Positions 1 to 6,438 of a stretch of DNA of 20,547 nt are shown here, one piece after another; within the stretch, counting starts at the first letter, position 1; each line of letters opens with the position of its first letter. Source of the stretch: Phycisphaerae bacterium SM23_33 (GTDB lineage: Bacteria > Planctomycetota > Phycisphaerae > SM23-33); the NCBI GenBank assembly GCA_001303665.1, contig LJUF01000008.1, forward strand, positions 1 through 20,547, written 5' to 3'. Under the pieces are notes generated by a model that made no database searches, had not been told where the DNA came from, and was given only the letters and a program-made list of their open reading frames with translations. Position numbers and translations under genes: made by a program.

Positions 1-1043
1 CCCTCGGCCGCAACGAAAGCCGCGCAGGCACCATCCTGCCCCGCCGCGACTTCTGCAAGCTGCACATCACCGCCCACTACGTGGCCGCGTTGACCGCCGC
101 CGGCCGGGGCGGATTTGCCGTCCTGCCGATCGGGAAGGTCGGCGGCGACCCCACCGCAGCAGCCATGCTCGAACACATGCGCCGCGCCGGCATGGACACG
201 CGTTTCGTGGCCAGCCAGCCCGGCTGCTCGACGCTGTTCAGCGTCTGCTTCACCTATCCCGACGGCGACGGCGGGAACATCACCACCGAGGACAGCGCCT
301 CGGCCCGGCTGACACCGGCTGACGTGGAGCGGGCGGTGCAGGCCCTGCCAAAGGCGTTGGGCGGCAACGTCGGCGGCGGCGTCGCCCCCACAGGCGGCAT
401 CGCCCCCGCGGGGGGCATCGCCCTGGCCGCGCCCGAGGTGCCTCTGGAAGCCCGGCTGCGACTGCTGGAGCTGGCCCGGGAACACGGCTGGCTGACGGCG
501 GCGGCCTTCAACACCGCCGAGGTGCCCGAAGCCGGCCGGCTGGGAATGTTCCGGCACGTGGACATCCTGAGCGTCAACCGGGAGGAGGCGGCGGCCCTGG
601 CCAGGCGCGGCCGGCGGGAGCAGGTCGAGGCCATCGCTTGCGCCGCCGGCGGGGCGCTGGAAAAGGTCAACCCGGGCATTCGGCTGTGCGTGACGGCCGG
701 GGCGGCAGGCTCGTTCGGATGGGCCGACGGAGCGATGGAATATACGCCCGCGGCGCCGGTCGAGGCGGTCAACACGGCCGGGGCCGGCGACGCCACGTTG
801 TCGGCCCTGATCGTCGCCACCGCCGCCGGCCTGCCGTTCATTCGCCCCCAGAGGCCGCGGCGCAGGCAACTGGCCGAGGCCCCGCTGGAAACGGCCCTGG
901 ACCTGGCCGCCCTGCTGGCCGCCCTGGCCGTCACCAGCCCCGACACGATCAACTTCGACGCCGACGCCCGCACGCTCAGCGAACTCGCCGGCCGGATCGG
1001 TGCCGACATCACCGCCCTCCAGCCGGCCCTGAAATGGACCTGA
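1..1043 (+). CDS. PfkB-family carbohydrate kinase, 5'-truncated
   Basis: The product is an ATP-dependent sugar or nucleoside kinase of the ribokinase/PfkB fold, cytoplasmic. The reading frame (codons start at base 3) is open to the window edge, and family-like sequence lies upstream of the first in-frame GTG at 81, so the true start is outside the window. The segment GKVGGDPTAAAMLEHMRRAG matches the early PfkB motif. The signature AGAGDA, with its catalytic Asp codon at 789-791, is the PfkB anion hole and base. Two stretches look inserted: a Gly/Ala-rich loop encoded by an 18-base tandem repeat at 375-428, just before the strand IALAAPEVPLEARL, and an Arg/Pro-rich stretch (PQRPRRRQ) after the signature. 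The stop is nine bases before the amidohydrolase start, so the two are probably cotranscribed. The substrate cannot be read from the sequence; ribokinase, fructokinase and adenosine-kinase-like members are all possible. Confidence 0.88.
   Translation, partial: LGRNESRAGTILPRRDFCKLHITAHYVAALTAAGRGGFAVLPIGKVGGDPTAAAMLEHMRRAGMDTRFVASQPGCSTLFSVCFTYPDGDGGNITTEDSASARLTPADVERAVQALPKALGGNVGGGVAPTGGIAPAGGIALAAPEVPLEARLRLLELAREHGWLTAAAFNTAEVPEAGRLGMFRHVDILSVNREEAAALARRGRREQVEAIACAAGGALEKVNPGIRLCVTAGAAGSFGWADGAMEYTPAAPVEAVNTAGAGDATLSALIVATAAGLPFIRPQRPRRRQLAEAPLETALDLAALLAALAVTSPDTINFDADARTLSELAGRIGADITALQPALKWT
375..428 (+). repeat. in-frame 18-bp tandem repeat, three copies, inside the PfkB kinase gene
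   Basis: Three consecutive 18-base units start at 375, 393 and 411 and begin on a codon boundary. They encode GGVAPT, GGIAPA and GGIALA. The first two units differ at only a few bases; the third is more diverged. The encoded residues sit in a loop between an alpha helix and a beta strand of the kinase fold, so length variation could be tolerated. Confidence 0.8.
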
Positions 1044-1052
1044 ACGATCGAC

Positions 1053-2117
1053 ATGCCCGACCGCATGCGGATCATTGACGCCCACACCCACATCGCCGCC
1101 GAAAAGGCCCAGACCGCCGTGCGGATCATGGACGCCGCCGGCGTCGAGGCGGCCGTCGTCTGCGAATGGCACGATGGCTTCGGCCAAACCCTCCAGCAGC
1201 ACCTCCGCGAATTCGCCAGGTTCGAGGGAAGATTCTTCGTCTTCGGCAACATCGACTTCTCCGCCATCGCCGCGCCGGACTTTGCCGCCCGGGCCGTGGA
1301 GGACCTCCGCCGGGGCGTCGAGGCCGGCATGCGCGGGCTGAAGGTCTACAAGAACCTTGGGCTGGAGCTGACGGACGCCTCGGGGGAGCTGCTTCGCGTG
1401 GACGATGAGCGGCTGGACCCGATTTGGGCGGCGGCCGGCGAGTTGGGCATCCCCGTCCTGCTGCACACCGCCGACCCGCGGGCCTTCTGGCAGCCCATCG
1501 ACCGGCACAACCCCTGGGGCGCGATCCTGCGCCACTGGCCCGAGTGGAGCTATTACAGAAAAGGCCTGCCCAGCCGCGACGAACTGCTGGCCGAGCGAAA
1601 CGCCCTGCTCCGCCGCCACCCCGAAACCATCTTCATCGCCCCCCACCTGGGCAGCCTGGAGGACGACTTCGGCAGCTTGAGCGAAACGCTCCAGGCCCTG
1701 CCCAACCTGCACGTGGACATCGCCGCCCGGTTCTACCACATGGCCATCACCGTCCGCCGGCGCGAGGCCGCACGGAAACTGTGCACGGAATTCGCCGACC
1801 GCATCCTCTTCGGCACGGACCTGATCCTGCTGTCGGACACGGCCGAGGCCGACATCCAGCCGCAGACCTTTCTCACGCCCGAGCGGCTGCCGGAACGGTT
1901 TGCCGGCTGCGGCCAGGAAATGCTGCTGGCCACCTCCGTCTGGTTCTACGAGTTCCACAAGGCCTTCCTGGAGACGGGCCGGACCCAGCGGCCGATCCCC
2001 TTCCTCTGCAACGACCCGGCCACCGCCCTGGCCGGCCTGGACCTGCCCAAAACCGTCCTGCAAAAGCTCTACCACGGCAATATTGAGCGGCTGCTGGGCC
2101 GCCAGCCGCAGGGTTGA
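1053..2117 (+). CDS. amidohydrolase-family metal-dependent hydrolase (TIM barrel)
   Basis: A 354-residue protein of the amidohydrolase superfamily, closest in style to the amidohydro-related group that includes dicarboxylate lactone hydrolases and decarboxylases. Visible metal-site elements are DAHTHI (His11, His13), a conserved Lys in LKVYK (97-100), HTADPRAF (His138), APHLG (His198) and FGTD (Asp256). This is a complete set in the expected order. There is no signal peptide, so it should act in the cytoplasm. The start is the ATG nine bases after the kinase stop; a second in-frame ATG at 1065 is an alternative and would still keep the whole barrel. Close spacing to the sugar kinase suggests a shared catabolic task, but the substrate is unknown. 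No clear terminator follows. Confidence 0.85.
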   Translation: MPDRMRIIDAHTHIAAEKAQTAVRIMDAAGVEAAVVCEWHDGFGQTLQQHLREFARFEGRFFVFGNIDFSAIAAPDFAARAVEDLRRGVEAGMRGLKVYKNLGLELTDASGELLRVDDERLDPIWAAAGELGIPVLLHTADPRAFWQPIDRHNPWGAILRHWPEWSYYRKGLPSRDELLAERNALLRRHPETIFIAPHLGSLEDDFGSLSETLQALPNLHVDIAARFYHMAITVRRREAARKLCTEFADRILFGTDLILLSDTAEADIQPQTFLTPERLPERFAGCGQEMLLATSVWFYEFHKAFLETGRTQRPIPFLCNDPATALAGLDLPKTVLQKLYHGNIERLLGRQPQG

Positions 2118-2453
2118 CCGTGCCGGCCTGCGGCTGTCCGGAACTCGGCACCCATTCCTGCGGGGCCGGAAGAAGGATAAATCTTTGGCCTGGCGGCAAA
2201 GGCCGTCCAGCGGCTAGGTCACGAGCATCGACGGCAAGTCTTTTTATGGCCAGCGGATACGAAATCCCGCCCGGTAGAGGCAAATGACCTGCCCGCCAAG
2301 AGATCAAGAGATTCTGGTCAAAAAAGGGTTTGACAAAATCGCGGATCGTGTTAAGATATCAAGCGTAGCTTAGAGCCTGGAGCCTAGGCAGCAGTCTTGT
2401 AGAGAGTGGATGTGCATCTCGGAATCTGGAGGCACTTTTAGAGGAGGCGGACT
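2118..2453. other. 336-base intergenic region with promoter and leader of the PEP-CTERM gene
   Basis: No open frame with coding character is seen here. The first half holds only weak local hairpins, such as CTTTG...CAAAG around 2183-2201 without a T-run. The second half is AT-richer than its surroundings and holds a good sigma-70-type promoter (2330-2357) followed by a leader of about 90 bases. I recognise no riboswitch. Confidence 0.6.
2330..2357 (+). promoter_or_regulatory. sigma-70-type promoter for the PEP-CTERM protein gene
   Basis: A perfect -35 TTGACA at 2330-2335, a 16-base spacer, and a -10 TAAGAT at 2352-2357 (4 of 6 matches; AGATAT two bases on is an alternative). It lies in a locally AT-rich patch about 95 bases upstream of the ATG at 2454. 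The predicted transcript starts near 2364. Confidence 0.6.
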
Positions 2454-3332
2454 ATGAAGAAACTCCTGGTTATGGTAGCAGCAGTGTCCTTGTGCGCAAC
2501 AGTTGCGTGGGGCGAAGTGCGGTATTTGGAGTTCTACCCCACAAAGGATGCCGGCATCAACAAGGCGTATGGTAGCTGGGGAAGCGAGACCTGGACGAAC
2601 ATGGGCGCCATCTCGCAGTGCCGCGTCATGAAGAGCCGTCAGCACTTCCTGCTGATGGACTTCGATTGGGCGGAGATTGAGGCGTTCGTGGCCACCGCCG
2701 GGCCGGGCGAGCGGCCGATCTACCAATTCAGCATGGTGCAGGTAGGGTCGTCGTTGCAGAACCTGTTCTGCCGCCTGGTCATCAGCGAGCAGAACGACGT
2801 GGACTGGGTCGAGGGCGACGGCGCCAGCCAGTTCACCGAGTTCAACTGGACGGACCCGGACCTGAACCCGGCGGTCACCGGCCAGCGCGCCCAGTCGTAC
2901 GGCAAGTTGAACCCGGGCGATCCGGAGGCGGACCCGCCGATCGATCCCTACTGGGAGCCGGATCTGGACAAGAGCGTCGGCGCCTGGCCGTGGGGCGACT
3001 TCGACGGCAAGCGTGCCCGGACCGGCACCACCGGGGACCCCTTCTGGAACAGCAAGGTCCTCCAGTTCAAGTATGACTGCAACAACCGGAACTGGACGTA
3101 TCTGGACGCGGTGTTCATGGGCTATCTGCTGGCCGGCACCACGCCGGATAATGGAGTGGCCCGCGGCTTCTACACGTACGACATTGGCGGCTTCGGCAGC
3201 AACGGCGAGGCCTACACGAGCGACGCGGGTCTGGCCCTGTCCCCCATGATTCGGGTGACCCTGCCCGAGCCGGCGACGCTGCTGCTGATTGGTCTTGGCG
3301 GCGTCGGCCTGCTGCTGCGCAAGAGGCGGTAA
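2454..3332 (+). CDS. exported PEP-CTERM sorting-domain protein
   Basis: A 292-residue exported protein. It has a Sec signal peptide (MKKLLVMVAAVSLCATVAWG, cleavage likely after residue 20) and a C-terminal sorting signal: Pro-Glu-Pro at 271-273, a hydrophobic helix of about 15 residues and a terminal RKRR. Such proteins are processed by an exosortase-type enzyme and go to the envelope or extracellular matrix. The middle begins YLEFYPTKDAGINKAYG and then alternates aromatic and acidic residues. It resembles the beta-sandwich DNRLRE-type domain of planctomycete surface proteins, but I hold that only tentatively. The start is supported by an excellent ribosome site, GAGGAGG at 2441-2447, six bases before the ATG. 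The gene has its own promoter and a strong terminator, so it is monocistronic. No sorting enzyme is encoded in the window. Confidence 0.88.
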   Translation: MKKLLVMVAAVSLCATVAWGEVRYLEFYPTKDAGINKAYGSWGSETWTNMGAISQCRVMKSRQHFLLMDFDWAEIEAFVATAGPGERPIYQFSMVQVGSSLQNLFCRLVISEQNDVDWVEGDGASQFTEFNWTDPDLNPAVTGQRAQSYGKLNPGDPEADPPIDPYWEPDLDKSVGAWPWGDFDGKRARTGTTGDPFWNSKVLQFKYDCNNRNWTYLDAVFMGYLLAGTTPDNGVARGFYTYDIGGFGSNGEAYTSDAGLALSPMIRVTLPEPATLLLIGLGGVGLLLRKRR

Positions 3333-3360
3333 TCCGCTGCTTCACCACAAGGACTGCGAC

Positions 3361-3395
3361 ACCCCCGGTCCCGACGGGACCGGGGGTTGTTTTTT
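3361..3395 (+). terminator. rho-independent terminator of the PEP-CTERM gene
   Basis: A perfect 12-bp stem (3361-3372 with 3376-3387) closes on a three-base loop GAC and runs into TTGTTTTTT (3387-3395). It begins 28 bases after the stop codon. The T-run is on the plus-strand side only, so it should terminate the upstream gene rather than the converging nagA. Confidence 0.95.
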
Positions 3396-3464
3396 GCGCG
3401 GTGACCGTTCCCCGCCCTCCGGGGGAGATGACCAAGCGGTGCTCCACCGCGGCAGCAGCCCGCT

Positions 3465-4505
3465 TCACCCGCGGAGGGAGAAGCCCTCGTCGGAGACATC
3501 CACCTGCACCGGCTGCGGCACCGGCAGGCCGACCAGGGCCGCCGGCTGGGCCGAGGCCATCGCCCAGGCCGTTTCGAAGCTCACGTCGCAGTGGGCCGCC
3601 ACGTTCATCACGGCCCTGTCCAGCGTCAGGGCCGAGCCCGCCAGGTAGGGCGTCCCCGCCAGCCGCACCGCCCCGTCCTCACCCAACTGCCGGACCCGGC
3701 GCCCCGAGCCGTAGCGCCCCGCCGGCATGTCGGCCACCATGACCGCGTCGGTCACCAGCACGCTGCGGGACGGGGTCTTGGCCCGGAGGAAGTTCTTCAG
3801 CGTCGCAAAGGGAATGTGGTGCCCGTCGGCGATGAAGCTGGCGGCAAGCCGATCGTCGGCCAACTGGTGCATGATATAGTTGTCCAGCCGGGGGATCATC
3901 GCGTGCGAGCCGTTGCCCAGGTGGGTGCACATCCTCGCCCCGGCGGCCACGGCCTCGGCGATGGCCTCGGCACCGGCGGCGTGATGGCCCAGGGCGGCCA
4001 CCACCCCCGACGAGGCCGTCCGGGCGATGAGCTCCATCGCCCCGGGCAGCTCGGGGGCGAGCGTGAGGATCCTGACCAGGCCGCCGGTGGCCTCCTGGAA
4101 CTCCTCCAGCATCTGCGGGCGGTCCCGCGGGGTGATGACGTGGTCGGCCGAATGCGCCCCCCGCGGGCCGTCTTCCGGGCTGAGCATCGGCCCTTCCACG
4201 TGGAAGCCGGCGATCATCGAGGCGATCAGCTCGTCCTGGTTCCGCAGTTCCGCCAGCCGCCGGGCGCGGGCCAGCATGTTGTCCACGGCGTCGGTGCCGA
4301 AGGTGGGCAACACCGCCACCACGCCGCGGCGCCGCAGCCGCTCGCACACCTTCCGCACAGCCCCAACCGTCAGGTCCTCCAGCGCGCCGTTGAAGCTCAG
4401 CCCGGCGTAGCCGTTGATCTGAAGGTCCACCAAGCCGGGCCCCGCCGACCCGACCACCCGCCCCGATTCGTCCCTTCGCACACTGACTGGGCAGTCCATG
4501 ATCAT
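3465..4505 (-). CDS. nagA: N-acetylglucosamine-6-phosphate deacetylase, compact form
   Basis: This enzyme removes acetate from GlcNAc-6-phosphate to give glucosamine-6-phosphate in amino-sugar catabolism and wall recycling; it is cytoplasmic. Family signatures are clear: GPGLVDLQINGYAG near the N-terminus, HVEGP (Glu104), GHH (His174), THLGNGSHAM (His195) and VTDAV (Asp253). These match the E. coli metal and catalytic residues Glu131, His195, His216 and Asp273 in order and nearly in spacing. The start is ambiguous. The frame is open to a GTG at 4601, but AAGGGAG lies directly against an ATG at 4517 and 12 bases before the ATG at 4505, so I chose 4505 (346 residues). With any of these starts, the small beta-sandwich domain made from both ends looks shortened: there is no normal N-terminal lead-in and no C-terminal ADLVVLD-like strand. 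Confidence 0.85.
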   Translation of the reverse strand: MIMDCPVSVRRDESGRVVGSAGPGLVDLQINGYAGLSFNGALEDLTVGAVRKVCERLRRRGVVAVLPTFGTDAVDNMLARARRLAELRNQDELIASMIAGFHVEGPMLSPEDGPRGAHSADHVITPRDRPQMLEEFQEATGGLVRILTLAPELPGAMELIARTASSGVVAALGHHAAGAEAIAEAVAAGARMCTHLGNGSHAMIPRLDNYIMHQLADDRLAASFIADGHHIPFATLKNFLRAKTPSRSVLVTDAVMVADMPAGRYGSGRRVRQLGEDGAVRLAGTPYLAGSALTLDRAVMNVAAHCDVSFETAWAMASAQPAALVGLPVPQPVQVDVSDEGFSLRG

Positions 4506-4582
4506 GTTTCCAGACATCTCCCTTGCAGCCAGCCCTCTCGGCACGCAGCCCGAGGCCCCGCGCCGTTCGCGGGGCCGCCCCG

Positions 4583-4611
4583 TTGACGCCGAGACACCCA
4601 CCCATTATACT
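4583..4611 (+). promoter_or_regulatory. sigma-70-type promoter for the beta-helix/dockerin/PEP-CTERM gene
   Basis: A -35 TTGACG at 4583-4588 (5 of 6), a spacer of exactly 17 bases, and a -10 TATACT at 4606-4611 (5 of 6). The predicted start of transcription is near 4618, giving a 5' leader of about 240 bases before the ATG at 4856. Confidence 0.6.
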
Positions 4612-4632
4612 TAAAGAGAGCTTGAGAGTTCG
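4604..4632 (-). promoter_or_regulatory. candidate nagA promoter, -10 overlapping the divergent promoter
   Basis: On the minus strand a perfect -10 TATAAT occupies 4609 down to 4604. The -35 position at 17-base spacing (4632-4627, CGAACT) is poor, so this promoter may need an activator. Transcripts would start near 4597, about 90 bases before the chosen nagA start. Confidence 0.35.
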
Positions 4633-4855
4633 GTCCCAGGAGATAGTAACCGCTCATTGGAGGTCCCTGCCACCGCTGGCGGCAGACCGAATCGCCGCCT
4701 TGACGCGGACGTCGTCTCCCCTCGTCGCCGCTGCAGCGGCCGCGCCGTCCGCTCCCGCAGGCCGCTGCGGCCGACGCGGAGGCACACGGCCCGACGAGCG
4801 GCTCAGGTCAGACAGGAAACCTACGAGCCGGGCTTTGCCTGGAAAGGAGAGCAAG
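4618..4855 (+). other. structured-looking 5' leader of the beta-helix protein gene
   Basis: TTCGGTC (4629-4635) is complementary to GACCGAA (4685-4691), closing a domain that contains a hairpin at 4667-4685 (CTGCC/GGCAG plus CC/GG around a GCT loop; base 4685 could join either stem). Farther on there is a 14-base palindrome at 4727-4740. A perfect 6-bp hairpin with one G-U pair lies at 4828-4842, directly before the ribosome site AAGGAG (4844-4849). I do not recognise a known riboswitch class. GC-rich sequence forms hairpins by chance, so regulatory function is only a possibility. Confidence 0.35.
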
Positions 4856-6358
4856 ATGAGGGTGTCATTAGTGCACCGGAGGCTGGCGATTTGGGTGCTT
4901 GCCGTGGCGGCCCTGCTGGGAACGGGCCCCGTGGCGGAGACTGACACGTGGGAAGTCGACAATTTCACTGACATCCGCTACTACGCCCTCAACGCCAACC
5001 CCGGCGACGAGATCGTCATCGCGGCGGGCAGCTACCACGTGACCTCGTCGCTGTACGTGACCACCCCTGACCTCACCTTCCGCGGGGCCACCGGCAACCG
5101 CGACGACGTGGTGCTGTACGGCAACGGCATGAACGAGGAAAGCGGCGTGCTGGAGGGCTTCTGGGCGGCCGCCAGCGGCATCCAGCTGCGCGACCTGACC
5201 ATCCGGGACTTCTGGCACCACGGTATCCACATCTGCGGCAACCCCTACGCCGACGACGTGGTCGTCTCCAACATCAAGACGGTCAACTGCGGCGAGCGGC
5301 ACGTCAAGGGCTCGGCCTCTTCGGGCATCTCCGACAACGTGCTCATCGAAAACCTGTGGATGGAGCAAACAGAGGAATACCAACCGCGCCTCGACCACAA
5401 GGTGGACAAATACAACTACATCGGGGGCATCGACGCCATGCACCTGAACAATTGGACGATCCGCGACTGCACGGCCGTGAACATCCGCGGGGCCACGGGC
5501 GCGGGCAGGGCGGCCTTTTTCCTGTGGAACGGCGTGTCGAACCTGCTGCTCGAGCAAAACACGGTCATCCGCTGCGGCCACGGAATCTCCATCGGCAATC
5601 CCTCCGGGCCGAACAACTCCCACGTGGACCCCTGGCACGCCGTCGGTGGGACCATCCGCAACAACTTCATTCTCCGCCGGGGCGAATCCATCGACAACTG
5701 GGCCATGGAGCTGGACAACACCAAGGACTTCAACGTCCACAACAACACCATCTACAGCGAGGACGCCACCTATTTCCGGACGCTTCAAATCTACGACGCG
5801 GTCGGCGAGGGGCTGACGGAGAACCTGGAGCTGATCAACAACATCCTCCGCGGCCGGATCTTCGACCTGACCACCGCCGGCGGATGGACCTCCACCAACG
5901 ACATCGTGGACGGCAACGGCAATGTCGTGCTGCCGGAGTGGTTCGTGGACGCCGCCGGGGGCAACCTCCACCTGACCGAGCAGGCGCTGCTTGCCCTCAA
6001 CCAGGCCCTCGCTCTGGCGGAGGTGACCGACGACATTGATGGCGGCCCGCGGCCGGCGGGAAGTTTTCCCGACATCGGCGCCGATGAATACGGCTCGCCG
6101 GCGGGCGACGCCAACTACGACGGCCAGGTGGACGGGCTGGACTACAACCTCTGGTCCCTGCACTACCAGCAGGCGGGCAACTGGGGCGAGGGCAACTTCA
6201 ACGGCGACGTCCTGGCGGACGGGCTGGACTACAACATCTGGTCGCTCAACTACGGCTTCGGCAGCGAAGGCGCCGGGGGGCTGCCCGTCCCCGAGCCCGC
6301 CTGCCTGCTGCTGCTCGCCGCCGGCGGCGGGGCCCTTTGGGTCCGTAAGAGACGCTGA
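4856..6358 (+). CDS. exported beta-helix protein with dockerin-like repeats and PEP-CTERM signal
   Basis: A 500-residue exported protein. The signal peptide is about residues 1-27 (RR near the start, then a hydrophobic run IWVLAVAALLG). A parallel beta-helix follows (about 35-360) with recurring N-x-x-I/V turns such as LRDLTIRDF, VVVSNIK, VLIENLWM and NNWTIRDC. About residue 395-415 reads DIDGGPRP...DIGADEYG, the typical end of choice-of-anchor-Q-like domains. Two dockerin-like calcium loops lie at about 418-437 (DANYDGQVDGLD) and 447-466 (NFNGDVLADGLD). A PEP-CTERM tail follows: Pro-Glu-Pro at 479-481, a hydrophobic stretch and RKRR. The start is set by AAGGAG seven bases before the ATG. Beta-helix proteins of this type are often polysaccharide lyases or adhesins; no catalytic residues can be assigned. 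Its divergence from nagA fits a role at cell-surface polysaccharide, by inference only. Confidence 0.85.
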   Translation: MRVSLVHRRLAIWVLAVAALLGTGPVAETDTWEVDNFTDIRYYALNANPGDEIVIAAGSYHVTSSLYVTTPDLTFRGATGNRDDVVLYGNGMNEESGVLEGFWAAASGIQLRDLTIRDFWHHGIHICGNPYADDVVVSNIKTVNCGERHVKGSASSGISDNVLIENLWMEQTEEYQPRLDHKVDKYNYIGGIDAMHLNNWTIRDCTAVNIRGATGAGRAAFFLWNGVSNLLLEQNTVIRCGHGISIGNPSGPNNSHVDPWHAVGGTIRNNFILRRGESIDNWAMELDNTKDFNVHNNTIYSEDATYFRTLQIYDAVGEGLTENLELINNILRGRIFDLTTAGGWTSTNDIVDGNGNVVLPEWFVDAAGGNLHLTEQALLALNQALALAEVTDDIDGGPRPAGSFPDIGADEYGSPAGDANYDGQVDGLDYNLWSLHYQQAGNWGEGNFNGDVLADGLDYNIWSLNYGFGSEGAGGLPVPEPACLLLLAAGGGALWVRKRR

Positions 6359-6400
6359 GAATTCCACCCACGCCGCTCCGCGCCTCCCCGGCGGGCGGCC

Positions 6401-6429
6401 TTGACAGGCCCGGTACTGGCTTCCAGAAT
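6401..6429 (+). promoter_or_regulatory. sigma-70-type promoter placed for a leaderless miaA transcript
   Basis: A perfect -35 TTGACA at 6401-6406, a 17-base spacer, and a -10 CAGAAT at 6424-6429 (4 of 6). The expected transcription start, six to nine bases on, falls at 6435-6438, directly at the miaA ATG (6439). That agrees with the absence of a Shine-Dalgarno sequence before that ATG. Confidence 0.5.
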
Positions 6430-6438
6430 CGCAGCGCG

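Larger units (their letters stand above)
4506..4855. other. 350-base divergent intergenic region between nagA and the beta-helix protein gene
   Basis: The region holds two oppositely directed promoters whose -10 elements overlap at 4604-4611, an approximately 90-base nagA leader and an approximately 240-base leader of the beta-helix gene. An in-frame extension of the beta-helix gene back to 4523 exists. I reject it because it crosses the predicted promoter and has no family-like sequence, while the ATG at 4856 has both a ribosome site and a signal peptide. Confidence 0.6.

Noticed and set aside
254..1330. A long minus-strand open frame over the kinase and amidohydrolase genes
   Set aside because: Ser/Ala/Arg/Pro-rich shadow of GC-rich coding sequence; it crosses two genes with intact motifs.
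2118..2300. Possible riboswitch or terminator after the amidohydrolase gene
   Set aside because: The hairpins are short, lack a T-run, and match no known aptamer core.
4618..4700. Possible c-di-GMP, TPP or SAM riboswitch in the beta-helix gene leader
   Set aside because: The conserved cores of these classes are not present; only generic stems are seen, so it is reported as an unclassified structured leader.
4523..4855. N-terminal extension of the beta-helix protein
   Set aside because: It would start upstream of the predicted promoter, shows no conserved character, and would bury the signal peptide that begins at 4856 behind a good ribosome site.
4868..6367. A 1.5-kb open frame on the minus strand opposite the beta-helix gene
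   Set aside because: Its translation is a Val/Asp/Gly-rich low-complexity shadow. The plus strand has a signal peptide, beta-helix turns, dockerin-like loops and a PEP-CTERM tail.
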